DNA from: Arion vulgaris | Taxonomy: Eukaryota > Mollusca > Gastropoda > Stylommatophora > Arionidae | DNA length: 64,000 bases | Direction of reading: 5' to 3' | Assembly (NCBI GenBank): GCA_020796225.1 | Contig: CM036755.1 | Coordinates: 63,312,652 to 63,376,651 of the forward strand | Shown: piece after piece, positions 1-10,359 of the stretch | How positions within the stretch are numbered: the first letter of the stretch is position 1 | How the letters are laid out: each line of letters opens with the position of its first letter | Notes under the pieces: generated by a model | Told to the model about the DNA's origin: nothing | What the model saw: the letters and a program-made list of their open reading frames with translations, nothing else | Database searches by the model: none | Position numbers and translations under genes: made by a program

Positions 1-650
1 GTTGATACACGTTCTATTCTAAATGTCATATTGTATGTCAATCTTAATGTTATCTCTAGGGCATTAAGAGGAATGTTTGTGTGGTGTAGGTTTGTTTAAG
101 TGTTTGTGTGGTGTAGGTTTGTTTAAGTGTCTGTGTGGTGTAGGTTGATACACGTTCTCTTCTAGATGTCATATCGTATATCAATCTAAATGTTATCTCT
201 ATGACATTAAGAGGAATGTTTGAGTGGTGTAGATTTGTTTAAGTGTTTGTGTGGTGTAGGTTTGTTTAAGTGTTTGTGTGGTGTAGGTTTGTTTAAGTGT
301 TTGTGTGGTGTAGGTTTGTTTAAGTGTCTGTGTGGTGTAGGTTTGTTTAAGTGTCTGTGTGGTGTAGGTTTGTTTAAGTGTCTGTGTGGTGTAGGTTGAT
401 ACACGTTCCCTTCTAGATGTCATATCGTATATCAATCTAAATGTTATCTCTATGACATTAAGAGGAATGTTTGAGTGGTGTAGATTTGTTTAAGTGTTTG
501 TGTGGTGTAGGTTGATACACGTTCCCTTCTAGATGTCATATCGTATATCAATCTAAATGTTATCTCTATGACATTAAGAGGAATGTTTGAGTGGTGTAGG
601 TTTGTGAAAGTGTTTGTCTCATCTCCCGGGCATTAAGAGGAATGTTTGAG
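1..650. repeat. Nested minisatellite, 27-bp unit inside ~100-250-bp superunit
   Basis: A 27-bp unit (core GTTTGTGTGGTGTAGG) is repeated in runs of 1 to 6, and each run is followed by the same ~95-base block that includes GATACACGTTC and ATTAAGAGGAATGTTTG. Blocks recur near 1, 150, 395, 512 and 620. The right arm keeps a single inverted block at 55425-55505. Open frames on the minus strand are only the 9-residue translation of the 27-bp unit. Confidence 0.92.
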
Positions 651-749
651 TGGTGTAGGTTCATGAAAGTGTTTGTGTAGATTGCTTGAAAATAGTGATA
701 TTCTCTTTTGACCATGAGGTGTCGAACTTGAACGGGATGGTGGTGCAAA

Positions 750-1790
750 ACGAATATACTTCACGAAGACAGATCTCTAGAACAACAACATAAATATATA
801 TATACTAGCAGTTGTACCCGTTCTTCTTACAGGAATTTAGTTTAAATCTAGTTGCACTGCTGAACACTTGTAAAGTTACATTTGTTATCCTTTTCCACTT
901 ATCTTCCAAGTCGTTCCTCTTTAGTTTCCTCATCAATCGCCTTTACACTCCTCCGACGCTTGTAGTTAAGCAAAATAACTAATCTTTCCGCCTTTGTCTC
1001 CATGTTTCTGGCCTTCATTTTGCTTTTCTTATCATTCTCCAACCACATGTCTCTAACTTCATTAGTTTCGATAGATCTAAGAAATTATATTATTTTCGAA
1101 ACTTTAAAGTCCCACACAGTGCGATACTGAGCATATTAAAGAAACATGTCCACCCCCCTCAAAATCGGCTGCTTTCCCATTAATAACAGTACATTTTCTC
1201 TCCGTGCTTGGTGGGAAAACTTTGTCGGTTGACCACATAAGATTAGAATGTCCCTCATTGCGATTGCCAGAGAAACCTGATACAATAGAATTCCAGTGAA
1301 AGTTGAAATATATACCAGTGAAATTTATATATATATGTTCTTTGTTGTCTGGTTTATTAGTTTAAAGGTCATTAAATAGGTTGGATTTATTTTATGTACA
1401 ATGTGTGTAATGTTTTGTACAGTGTGTGTAATGTTTTGTACAATGTACAAAACAGAATATAAGAAAAAGGCAGTCATCATTTTTCGGGGATGTGATGAGG
1501 AGGAGAGGTTTAGAACACAGTGTGACAAACGGTAAAATCGAGGATAGACGAGACAGAGGATGACAGAGAAAGAAAATGTTGGGATAGCCTGACTTTATGG
1601 CACAGTTGAGCGTCAACATCTGAGTTGAAACACCAACGACAGAGATTTGTGGAGATCCATGATCGCCTACGCCAGCCAGCACGGCACCTGATGATGATGA
1701 TGACAATGTGGATAATGGGATAAAGTAATGTGTTACTTAGTTTTTCAGTGGGACTAGTTTGGCTAATTAAAGTCCTGTGTAGTTGTGTGC
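750..1790. other. Non-coding stretch shared by both arms
   Basis: No gene, transposon protein or clear repeat was recognised. It aligns in inverted orientation with 53870-55320, which has about 500 additional bases around 54310-54750. A short GT-rich tandem stretch with repeated TTTTGTACA lies at 1393-1450 and has an inverted match at 54175-54215. Confidence 0.6.
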
Positions 1791-1797
1791 TATAGTA

Positions 1798-2119
1798 GTG
1801 AAACACGTACAAACAAAGTACTATAGTTTTACAAAATACAGAAACAGTGACGATAAACAGCAACGTTTCGACCAACAAGACCTTTATCAAGCAAACGAAC
1901 AAACAGGATTGACAAATAAAAATGAAACACAAATGGACGACCAAATACAAACGTATCTAAGGAAAATCTGGAATTTTCTTACCTACGACGTCACAACGAA
2001 TAGTTGCAGCAATATGGCGACGAATATCGAAATAGGGAAAACTGCAGTAAAACTTGGTAAATAGTGAAACACGTACAAACAAAGTACTATAGTTTTACAA
2101 AATACAGAAACAGTGACGA
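1798..2119 (-). mobile_element. Short Penelope-like element remnant with two direct terminal repeats
   Basis: The insert is flanked by the 7-base direct repeat TATAGTA (1791-1797 and 2120-2126); the right arm has one copy of this site with no insert near 53840. It starts and ends with the same ~57-base block (1798-1854 and 2064-2120), and the same block lies at the 3-prime end of the GIY-YIG-encoding Penelope-like element at 46330-46390. So this is read as a severely shortened copy with paired pseudo-LTR-like ends, oriented on the minus strand. No protein domain remains. Confidence 0.75.
1860..1891 (-). other. Hammerhead-ribozyme-like motif in Penelope-like terminal repeat (degenerate)
   Basis: On the minus strand the motif reads TTGATAA, then a short stem-loop, then GGTCGAAACG. 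This resembles the hammerhead core (CUGANGA, stem II, GAAA) known to be carried by Penelope-like terminal repeats. The first box departs from the consensus, so activity is doubtful. A parallel motif lies at 46395-46425. Confidence 0.45.
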
Positions 2120-2309
2120 TATAGTATGTTGTTCTGACTGTTTAATTATGTGACTTAACTGTTTATTAAAGTGTTTTATAGTGCAACACCTCCTTACTTC
2201 TTGTCATAAATAAATGTAGAGTAATGTATGTTGTTGTATATTGTGTTTCAAGAAATTTCTTTAGATTTGCTTGTTGGTATATGAGATCGTCTATTGTGGA
2301 GAGTCAAAC

Positions 2310-2568
2310 GCCGAGTGATTACTGGGCCCAGATTTGGGGTGTAAAGAACAGAACCACTGTTACCTGCCACGCATGTCGTAGGAGGCGAATAAGGAATAAT
2401 TTTGGCTGAAGTCGGATGCACTAAACGTGTAGAAGTCTATGCGTTTAGAGGCCTACCAAACCAATGTGCAACGTACACGTTCTTGGCAAAGATCAAACAT
2501 ATCACAAAAGTGATTAAAATTGGTCGTAAAGAACGAACGTAAAGAAGAAGAAGAAGATGAAGGAGAGT
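2310..2568 (+). repeat. SINE-like dispersed repeat, family S2
   Basis: Same sequence as 28755-29015 (-), 53395-53645 (-) and 63625-63885 (+). Hallmarks in order are GGGGTGTAAAGAA, the core CACGCATGTCGTAGGAGGCG, CCTACCAAACCAATGTGCAA, GTTCTTGGCAAAGATCAAAC, and a 3-prime tail of GAA triplets. The copy at 53395-53645 is its inverted-arm counterpart, so this insertion precedes the inverted duplication. No A/B box was recognised at the 5-prime end, so SINE is an inference from size, copy number and simple-repeat tail. Confidence 0.7.
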
Positions 2569-2766
2569 TAAAGACTGTATCTATGTAGATTCATTTTGGG
2601 ATAATGTATGTGTTGACTATTACACTTGTACCAAAAATCGTTGATGTCTTGAGCTTGTATCTGTGTAACATATCTGTTATATGTGGTGTCCTATTTTTGC
2701 ATGAGTTTTGTTTTGATGATATTGAAATGTTATGTCCCTTTCTGTTTCTTCATTTTCACCTGCTTG

Positions 2767-3838
2767 CCCTAGGGAGGCATAGGTCCACAACCAAGGTCTT
2801 CCAAGCCCGCCTATCTCATCTTCTTCATCCTTCGCCCCTAGGGAGGCATAGGGCCACAACCAAGGTCTTCCAAGCCCGCCTATCTCATCTTCTTCATCCT
2901 TCGCCCCTAGGGAGGCATAGGTCCACAACCAAGGTCTTCCAAGCCCGCCTATCTCATCTTCTTCATCCTTCGCCCCTAGGGAGGCATAGGTCTGCAACCA
3001 AGGTCTTCCAAGCCCGCCTATCTCATCTTCTTCATCCTTCGCCCCTAGGGAGGCAAAGGGCCCAACCAAGGTCTTCTAAGCCCGCCTATCTCATCTTCTT
3101 CATCCTTCGCCCCTAGGGAGGCATGAGGGCCCAACCAAGGTCTTCCAAGCCCCCCTATCTCATCTTCTTCATCCTTCGTCCCTAGGAGGCATAGGTCCAC
3201 AACCAAGGTCTTCCAAGCCCGCCTATCTCATCTTCTTCATCCTTCGTCCCTAGGGAGGCATAGGTCCACAACCAAGGTCTTCCAAGCCCGCCTATCTCAT
3301 CTTCTTCATCCTTCGCCCCTAGGGAGGCATAGGTCCACAACCAAGGTCTTCCAAGCCCGCCTATCTCATCTTCTTCATCCTTCGCCCCTAGGGAGGCATA
3401 GGTCTGCAACCAAGGTCTTCCAAGCCCGCCTATCTCATCTTCTTCATCCTTCGCCCCTAGGGAGGCATAGGTCCACAACCAAGGTCTTCCAAGCCCGCCT
3501 ATCTCATCTTCTTCATCCTTCGCCGCTAGGGAGGCATAGGTCCACAACCAAGGTCTTCCAAGCCCGCCTATCTCATCTTCTTCATCCTTCGCCCCTAGGG
3601 AGGCATAGGTCCACAACCAAGGTCTTCCAAGCCCGCCTATCTCATCTTCTTCATCCTTCGCCGCTAGGGAGGCATAGGTCCACAACCAAGGTCTTCCCAA
3701 ACCCGCCTATCTCATCTTCTTCATCCTTCGCCCCTAGGGAGGCATAGGTCTGCAACCAAGGTCTTCCAAGCCTGCCTATCTCATCTTCTTCATCCTTCGC
3801 CCCTAGGAGGCATAGGGCTGCAACCAAGGTCTTCCAAG
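2767..3838. repeat. 69-bp minisatellite, about 15 units
   Basis: The 69-bp unit begins CCTAGGGAGGCATAGGTC and is nearly identical through the array, with small deletions at 3120-3190 and 3790-3810. Because 69 is 23 codons, long open frames appear on both strands (for example 3182-3700 minus); these show no start context or non-repeat domain and are not called as genes. The other arm has only about 1.7 units (53090-53205) between the same flanks. Confidence 0.95.
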
Positions 3839-3949
3839 ATTTTCAATTCAAGACCATCTTGCAAGTTTTTTCCCTCTCCATTTTCTTGAACTGTCTCCAA
3901 CTTCCATCTCCTCTTTTACCGTGGAGGGGGGAGGAGTGGGGGGGGGTCT

Positions 3950-4420
3950 GTCTTTGTATATGACTCTCAGTCGATGCTTTGGAAAATCCAAAATGGCAGG
4001 TAGATGTATGAGTGGATATCGTGTATTAAAGTGTCTAACCACCAAAGGTTTACGTTGATCAGCTGTCCTGAAAATGCCAGTGTTTACGGCAATGAGGCGG
4101 AACAGGCTTGCATCAACAGCTTTGATTGTCGTTGGAGTTGATGATGGATAAGGAGGATGTTCTTCAGTCTTTCGAGCTGTCTTTTGGATGGAGACACTCA
4201 AATAACTGATGAAGAATCGATACAACAATTTAAGGAGTTTGGAGTTAACCATTGTACAAGTAGGACTGGACGCTTGATCGGCAGAATGGTGAGTGTGTTT
4301 AACCAGCAAGCCACATGAACCATCACTATGTACACTCTTTGACATTTCTTGGGAGAGACTAAGCACCTATAGGCCTATCCGGAGTGCAATGACGTCGGAT
4401 CAGTAATCAATAACCAATTA
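3950..4420 (+). pseudogene. LINE RNase H domain and C-terminus, decayed
   Basis: The plus strand reads DSQSMLWKIQNGR, a stop, then MYEWISCIKVSN and later VYGNEAEQA, matching the RNase H signature (DSQSxL...GHAGVxGNExAD) of the related copy at 10036-11815. After the RNase H part a frame containing KEDVLQSF continues the similarity to that copy. Frameshifts and stops break it. RNase H bearing non-LTR elements belong to the I/Jockey-like group; the clade is not resolved here. The inverted counterpart is 52540-53010. Confidence 0.75.
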
Positions 4421-4424
4421 GTGA

Positions 4425-4850
4425 CAGAAATTGACAATATAAGTAAGATCTGTAAGGATCTGCAGAAGATAGTTGAAGATACGAAGACTTGTCATGAGTT
4501 GGTTGCACAAACAGGACATACAAGGATCAAGAAGGATAGAGAGGTCATTCAGGAGGCCCATCTGTGAGCAGATCAAGCCTTGAAAATAACAAGATACTAA
4601 AGCTTGGTTCTTTAAGGAGTAATATTATTTTATCAGAAATGACATTTATATATGGACGGAGTTGAATATCAACTACTGCAAAACAAAGTAGGATATGACT
4701 AAAATACAACCAATTACTGCTGGTCTAATGTTAAACTAATGAGTTTTAGTATTATACAAGTAATATTTTAAATTTGATAGCAATGAGAAACTTCATTGAC
4801 ATTCCTGTGACTGGAATTAAAAACTTATTGACGATCATAATTCAATATCT
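4425..4850. other. Non-coding arm sequence
   Basis: Nothing recognised. It aligns inverted with 52110-52540, where a (CT)n tract at 52363-52398 replaces the short purine-rich text near 4535. Confidence 0.55.
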
Positions 4851-5065
4851 TGTCGAAAGCAGAACTTTGCCACCCTAACAGTCCATCGAATTTCTCTCCT
4901 ATAGGCCAGATGTACCATCTCTGCAGCCATCAGGCAACAAAATATCAGTTACATTTCTGAAACCATCTTCTCCGTGGTGTTCCTCATCTCCTATTTGCTG
5001 TGATGCATCCTTCCAAAAAGGTTTTCTACAATCCTTCGTGTCTTTTTATATGTCCAAAATACTTC
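4850..5065 (-). pseudogene. LINE C-terminal scrap
   Basis: On the minus strand the region reads like the extreme C-terminus of a non-LTR polyprotein of the type RRRW(L/F)QDV...HLAxxRExFRxTVRxAxFC: recognisable pieces are MVHLAYR and WTVRVAKFCF. The better preserved inverted counterpart is 51780-52075 on the plus strand. Stops and frameshifts are frequent. Confidence 0.55.
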
Positions 5066-5088
5066 AACTTTTCTCACCCATTTGTGTA

Positions 5089-5437
5089 GCATCAGCGTAG
5101 TATCTTCGTAGCATCTTCGTAGCATCTATGTAGCATCTGCGTAGCATCTATGTAGCATCTATGTAGCATCAGCGTAGTATCTTCGTAGCATCTTCGTAGC
5201 ATCTATGTAGCATCTGCGTAGCATCAGCGTAGTATCTTCGTAGCATCTTCGTAGCATCTATGTAGCATCTGCGTAGCATCTATGTAGCATCTATGTAGCA
5301 TCTTCGTAGCATCTATGTAGCATCTGCGTAGCATCAGCGTAGTATCTTCGTAGCATCTTCGTAGCATCTATGTAGCATCTATGTAGCATCTTCGTAGCAT
5401 CTATGTAGCATCTGCGTAGCATCTGCATAGCATCAGG
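5089..5437. repeat. 11-bp minisatellite, about 31 units
   Basis: Unit CGTAGCATCTT with variants TGTAGCATCTA, TGTAGCATCTG and CGTAGTATCTT. A higher-order order of variants recurs several times (for example 5093-5170, 5170-5240, 5340-5400). The other arm has only about four units at 51780-51830. Confidence 0.93.
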
Positions 5438-5439
5438 CA

Positions 5440-5810
5440 GTGTTCTTTAATTTTGAATTCTTCCTGAATATGTATATATTTGTTCCATTGTCCACAAGAA
5501 CGTGTGGGGGTCATTGCATATTCAGTCATCAAGCAAACACATTGATGTTTGATCTCACAGTGACATGAATAGTTTTATAAATGACTGTAACAGATATAGT
5601 TACCACGCTGCATCAGAAACTATTCTAAAATACTAACAACATTTCTAACAACACACAGTTCCGGTGCCTACGTAGCACATACAAATATTATAAAAGAAAT
5701 ATAAATGATCAGATCAGAAACGGTGAATACGCAGAATTTTGTCTTATTCTTATGTATCTTTAACCCGAATTGTATTTTAGACCCTCAACCACCTTATGCC
5801 AGGTCTAAGA
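5440..5810. other. Non-coding arm sequence
   Basis: No gene recognised. It aligns inverted with about 51130-51770, where the 30-bp minisatellite at 51300-51656 is extra. Confidence 0.5.
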
Positions 5811-5814
5811 CTTG

Positions 5815-6005
5815 TTGATTGCTGGTTAGATTTTGCGTCTAAAATTACCTACCAACGAGGGTATCAGCCCTCAAGATGAACACTACCTTTGTTGCTACTA
5901 GCAACCTGCCTGGTAGATCACAGTGTTACTATTCTTTACTCCCTTTTGTGAGCCTCGGCAACACACAGGCCGGGATAAGCAAGATGATCGACCGAAGAAA
6001 TAACT
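5815..6005 (-). repeat. SINE-like dispersed repeat, family S3
   Basis: Reads on the minus strand with GAGTAAAGAATAGTAACACTGTG near the 5-prime side, the same stretch (AARGAATAGTAACACTGYGA) seen in family S1. It is present in both arms (counterpart 50930-51125), so it is older than the inverted duplication. Confidence 0.5.
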
Positions 6006-6214
6006 CTATAACTAGAGTAAGAATCAATCACTACCACTAGAGTAAGAAATCACAACAGATGTTGTTGTCAATTTGTAGCAGGTAAATATAGCTCACAAAA
6101 TATGACACTATATCAAAGTTAGCTTTATAGAATGTGTTGATGTGTATAAATATTGTCTAACTACTATATCCACGCCACATTTTAAACAACAAAGTCGGCA
6201 TGTTAAGCAGCAGA

Positions 6215-6482
6215 GGGTATACACATTTATAAGAAGGGGGGTTATAGTCGAAGGATTCACTTCATTGCTGGGTTTTCCTCATTTGGCTCGGTCCCTCTCC
6301 TCAGAAATGGCACTTCACCTGCCGAGACTTTTACACAAAAAACAAACTCCGTAGTTCCAGCAACAATCCTAGGGGTATCTGTGAAAAAAGAACTCGTGAT
6401 CATTCAGTGAAGTCTGGATTCGAACCCACGAGTTTCGAATCGCAAAGGCAAGTGATTAATCACTTAGCCACAAAGACCTCCG
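6215..6482 (-). repeat. tRNA-headed SINE
   Basis: The minus strand begins with a pol III A-box-like TGGCTAAGTGATTAA and a B-box-like stretch GGTTCGAATCC (read around 6412-6475), then a body that ends with GGTTTTACC-type text in reverse and CCCCTTCTTATAAATG. Close relatives are 50432-50690 (its arm counterpart) and 44868-45125. The head cannot fold as a complete tRNA because the acceptor ends do not pair. Confidence 0.8.
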
Positions 6483-6489
6483 TACAAAT

Positions 6490-7370
6490 GTAATGTTAAA
6501 GATGATGTTGCTGAATTATCCATAATAAATAAACTTCTTTTGTTCATGCTTGCTGTGACTAGATAGAAACTGTTGAACAATAATCCTGATCCATAACCAA
6601 TAGTATTTCTGACAGATACAAAATCAGAACTTCAAGTACTTCAGAAAATTGCTAGGTCTATCTGCTCTACTGTCTGAATTGTGAAACAAGTGCAATGCCG
6701 TCATAGAGTGGATACGTCGCACTGTGGAATACCAGGAAAGGATACAACAGAGCGAATGATCAAGGAATGTGATGCAGGATAGCTACGAGATGTATCAGTT
6801 ACATATATCCACAAGAAAAAGATGATTAAACTAATCATAATGACATCATTACCAACACATGACGACTACCAAACTATGATTAGAACAGGTTGCCATGTTG
6901 CGCTTGTAAATAAGAATAGGGCAAGAATCCATGATGATCCTGGTCAAGAGAAGTTAATACCAATTGCCCAGGCATACTTTGCGGAAGATACAGTTGAGTG
7001 TCAGTAGACAAGAACTTGAGTGAAACCCACAAGGAACGGGAAAAGTGAACGTCCTAAATGTACATGGAGACAGAATCTTCTTTAGAAACGGATAGATGAT
7101 GGAATATACTGAAAATTCGTAAAGAAAACGACCAATAATCAGGAGAAGTGAAACACAACTATTGATGTCCTATGCTCCATTAGGAGCAGAGAGGAATATG
7201 TAAGTAAGTAGTTCAAAGACACACAACTTCTTGCCTATTTCTCCTGCTGGTATCATTACGAAATAGGAGAATGTGCTATTTAAGAACAAAAGACTCACAT
7301 TTTTATATTAGAAATTCCTTAGTTAGGGAGGTCATAATGAGAATTTGTCTTTTCAATTTTAAAAATGTGT
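6490..7370. other. Conserved but unassigned arm sequence
   Basis: Aligns inverted with 49520-50400 almost without interruption. A short frame at 6822-7007 (+) exists but is broken in the other arm, and I recognise no domain. The 24-base string starting GTTCAAAGACACACAACTTC at 7209 recurs at 27068, pointing to a dispersed repeat. Confidence 0.5.
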
Positions 7371-7689
7371 ACATCCTGGCCTTGTATTAGAAACAGGTTA
7401 GTAGGTTAGATAGAGAATCTAATTTAACAAGGAAGGAAGCAAACACTAGATTACAGAAGGAATTGAAACAAAACTCTTAAGTGTGAAACACTGTGTGTTT
7501 GACGGTACGTAGATTACTTACAAAGAGAAAGCAAGAGCACTTATAATACAAGATGTACAACTTTAGTTGTTCGCTTTTTTTAGTTTGTTAGTGATACGGA
7601 TCTAATTGCATTGAAGGTCAGTAAAACAAAACTCCCACTTCACATTTCTACATCTCGTTTTTATTTACTGATCTCATTGACATCTTCTT

Positions 7690-8085
7690 GACTTGATTCT
7701 ACTGACAGATCCTGCTTTTTTCATGACTTGACCCTAGTGACAGACATTGCTTTTTTCGTGACTTGACCCTAGTGACAGACATTGCTTCGTCTTGTCTTCT
7801 TGACTAGCTTCAGCGGCAGACTGTTTTTTCTTGACTTGACTCCAGAGACAGACTTTGTTTCCTCTTGTCTAACTCCAGCGACAGACATTGTTTCATCTTG
7901 TCCTCTTGGCTAACTCCAGCGACAGACATTGCTTCATCTTGACTTCTGGACTAACTCCAGCGACAGACATTGTTTCATCGTGTCCTCTGGACTAACTCCA
8001 GCGACAGACATTGTTTCATCTTGTCTTCTGGGCTAACTCCAGCGACAGACATTGTTTCATCTTGTCTTCTGGACTAACTCTCACT
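7690..8085. repeat. ~41-bp degenerate minisatellite, about 9 units
   Basis: Units share CCAGCGACAGACATTG followed by TTTCATCTTGTCTTCTGGAC with increasing divergence towards 7690. It lies in the left-arm-specific block. Confidence 0.88.
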
Positions 8086-8149
8086 ATACAATTCTTTCAA
8101 ATCACAGTGGGTATGTGTCAAACAGCAGTCGTTGTGGCCACATCACACA

Positions 8150-9015
8150 TATTTCTAGGTCTTTTCTTTCAGGCTCTCTGCTGTGACTTTGTGGCAGCCT
8201 ATTTTGCCAGCCATGTTTTTCAACATTTCATTCCACCGGGGTGTTTGCAGGAAAGATGTCGTAGCAGTCTTCTTTCTGACATTCTGCCGCAATACACGTA
8301 ATGGGTTTTCATGATCCGTGTGGCATGGCTTGTACTGAAAGACAGATTTGGACCTTCTGTGTCGCATGGTATTGCCCTTGTAATTAAAGGTAAAACGCAG
8401 GGAAGATGATTACTTTTCTGTGCCTTTAGAACATTCCATCGAGACAAAGTAGAATCTGTAGTGGAGATGAGTGCCAGATCGATGACTCCATCGGTGTCCT
8501 TACGTCTAGACGCTAATCCAGTTAGGCTGTCTTCATTAAAAATAAACAGGGGATAGTTTAGTAGAGCATGACTCAACGCGATGCCATGTCTATTTTTTGG
8601 TATCGTTAAATAACTCCTTCGATCGTGCATTGAAATCCTCTGCTATAAGAAACTTCGTGCGTTGAACATCGAAGAATTTCTCAAGAAAATCACAGCTATC
8701 TGCAATATAGAGTTTGTCCATATGAGCGTACACACTATAGATTCCCTATACCTGATCACGAATTGTTCATTGAATTCCTTGTAATTCCACACCCTCAGGT
8801 AAGAAGTCATGTGAATCAAGACAGTTGTGGGGAAGGCCATGTTCCACATAAATAGCCTGACCTCGTCCTACACCTGGTTCACTGGGAGTGAAATAACTTT
8901 TGAAGAATAAACACGCAGTGGCTTTAGTCTACTGCATGTTGGTTTCCTAAATCATGAAGATGTCAAAGTCATAAACAAGCTTCTCGTTGTTTTGCACTTC
9001 AGCAATTCCAGAAGC
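8150..9015 (-). pseudogene. LINE endonuclease (exonuclease-endonuclease-phosphatase fold) domain, decayed
   Basis: On the minus strand a frame from about 9010 to 8600 reads VYDFDIFMIQETN, then GVGRGQAIYVEHGLP, GIYSVYAHMDKL, and FLIAEDFNARSKEL, followed after a frameshift by GVIDLALIS. These correspond to the IxQET, GRG, Y-x-P-like and GDFNA/IDL blocks of the APE-type endonuclease that begins ORF2 of Jockey/CR1/I-type elements. At least three in-frame stops and several frameshifts are present. The catalytic motif has AEDFNA in place of GDFNA. It cannot be part of the RNase H copy at 10036-11815 because the domain order on this strand would be wrong. Confidence 0.72.
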
Positions 9016-9049
9016 CAATGCGTAGATAATAATAATTCCTCTATTGCCG

Positions 9050-9400
9050 TTATACGTTACATAGTGCCTGCAAGCAATTTCTCCAAATCGTTCTATCATG
9101 GGCAACTCGCTCAATCTCCTCCATGGAACGAAGACCGATATTTCTTGCCTCTCTCAGCAAAGTTCGTTCCAGTGTCTCCTTAGGTCGTCCTCTCTTTCTT
9201 GAACCCTTTGCATCCCACTTCAATGCCTGCTTTGATATTCGCCGATCATTTCTTCTCAAGGTGTGCCCAACATATCTCCATCTTCTCTTTCTTATAACAG
9301 TTGTCACTAGTGTTTGACCAGACAATGCGTAGATACTTGAGGGCAAGTCGATCTGTCTTTCTTCTAAACTGTCTCTGTCCTATTCGTTTCTTACGTCCAT
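9050..9400 (-). pseudogene. LINE RT C-terminal fragment
   Basis: Ninety-eight codons are open on the minus strand. They read RKRRWRYVGHTLRRNDRRIS, KRGRPKETLERTLLRE and ERVAHDRTIWRNCLQALC. This is the conserved C-terminal tail of RTE/Jockey-like reverse transcriptases (RRWxWIGHVLR, GRPKETWRRTxxxE, AxDRxxWRxxVxALC). It abuts the endonuclease fragment at about 9050 and has lost the RT core. Confidence 0.85.
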
Positions 9401-9409
9401 TTTTCTTCT

Positions 9410-10035
9410 CTCATCTACGTCTTCTTTTGTATGCACATTTTCTTGTCTGACCTGTTGGGGAAGCAGTCAATATACACGAACTCAGTAGCACCGGCTGGAG
9501 CTCATTAGAGATAATACAAATTAGACAACAATATAAACCTTTAAACAAAGAGCATCTAACATTATAATTGGTGAAAACGTAAACATCACAAAATTATCAA
9601 ACATCGTTTAATATTCAGCTCTTACATTCGATGTAAAACTAATAAAATAAGTGTAAAAATAATTTGTTTGCCATTATTAAATGAATATAGAAGGTTACAC
9701 ATAGCTCAAAAATAAGCAACTGTAGAGAATACGAACATGTTTATGAATAAAAATAATTATCAAGAAAATGAAACGAAAATTTGAAATAGAAATTAAACAC
9801 AATATAAGAGCAAAGTGGAAATACAAATAACTACACTGCTGATCCATTCAATAAAATGTCTTTGAAGAAATTAAACTATCAAACAAATGACAAGATTAAA
9901 TTTGTTGAATTGTTAAAATATTCTTCTTTAAATTCTGATTATAAAAAAAAGCTTCCATTATCTTCTGGGTAGATGTCATTAAGGAATACGAACAGCTCAG
10001 TGAGAAGGCACTCAATAACATCTTGTTATTTACTA
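9410..10035. other. AT-rich stretch without recognised gene
   Basis: Nothing recognised beyond an AT-rich composition at 9500-9950. Confidence 0.5.
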
Positions 10036-10359
10036 TTGGTTATTGGTTACTAAACTGACGTCATTGCACTCCGGGCAGACCCCTAGGTGCTCAGTCTCCC
10101 CAACAGATATCGAAGAGTATGCATACTGATAGCTCCCGTAGCTCGCTGATTAAACACACCTCTCACTCTGCCTTTCAGGCATCCAGTTCGACCTGTACAA
10201 GGGGTAACTCCAAACTGCCTAAATCGCTTGAGCGATTCAACATCGATTTTAGTGTCATCCAGCAGACAGTCGCAAAGAGACCGAAGAACATCCCCCCTAT
10301 CCATCTTCAACTCCCCAACAATCGATGCTGTTGATGCAAGCCTGTCCGCTCTCTCATTA

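Noticed and set aside
1685..1705. CTGATGA strings as hammerhead cores (also near 28512 and 30060)
   Set aside because: No GAAA box with a pairing stem at the correct spacing.
3182..3700. 172-codon open frame (minus) with a 23-residue repeat
   Set aside because: Translation of the 69-bp minisatellite; both strands are open and the array is contracted to under two units in the other arm.
3848..4366. 172-codon open frame on the minus strand
   Set aside because: It is the antisense shadow of the plus-strand LINE RNase H remnant; the counterpart arm does not keep it open.
9123..9317. 64-codon plus-strand frame
   Set aside because: Antisense of the LINE RT C-terminus at 9050-9400.
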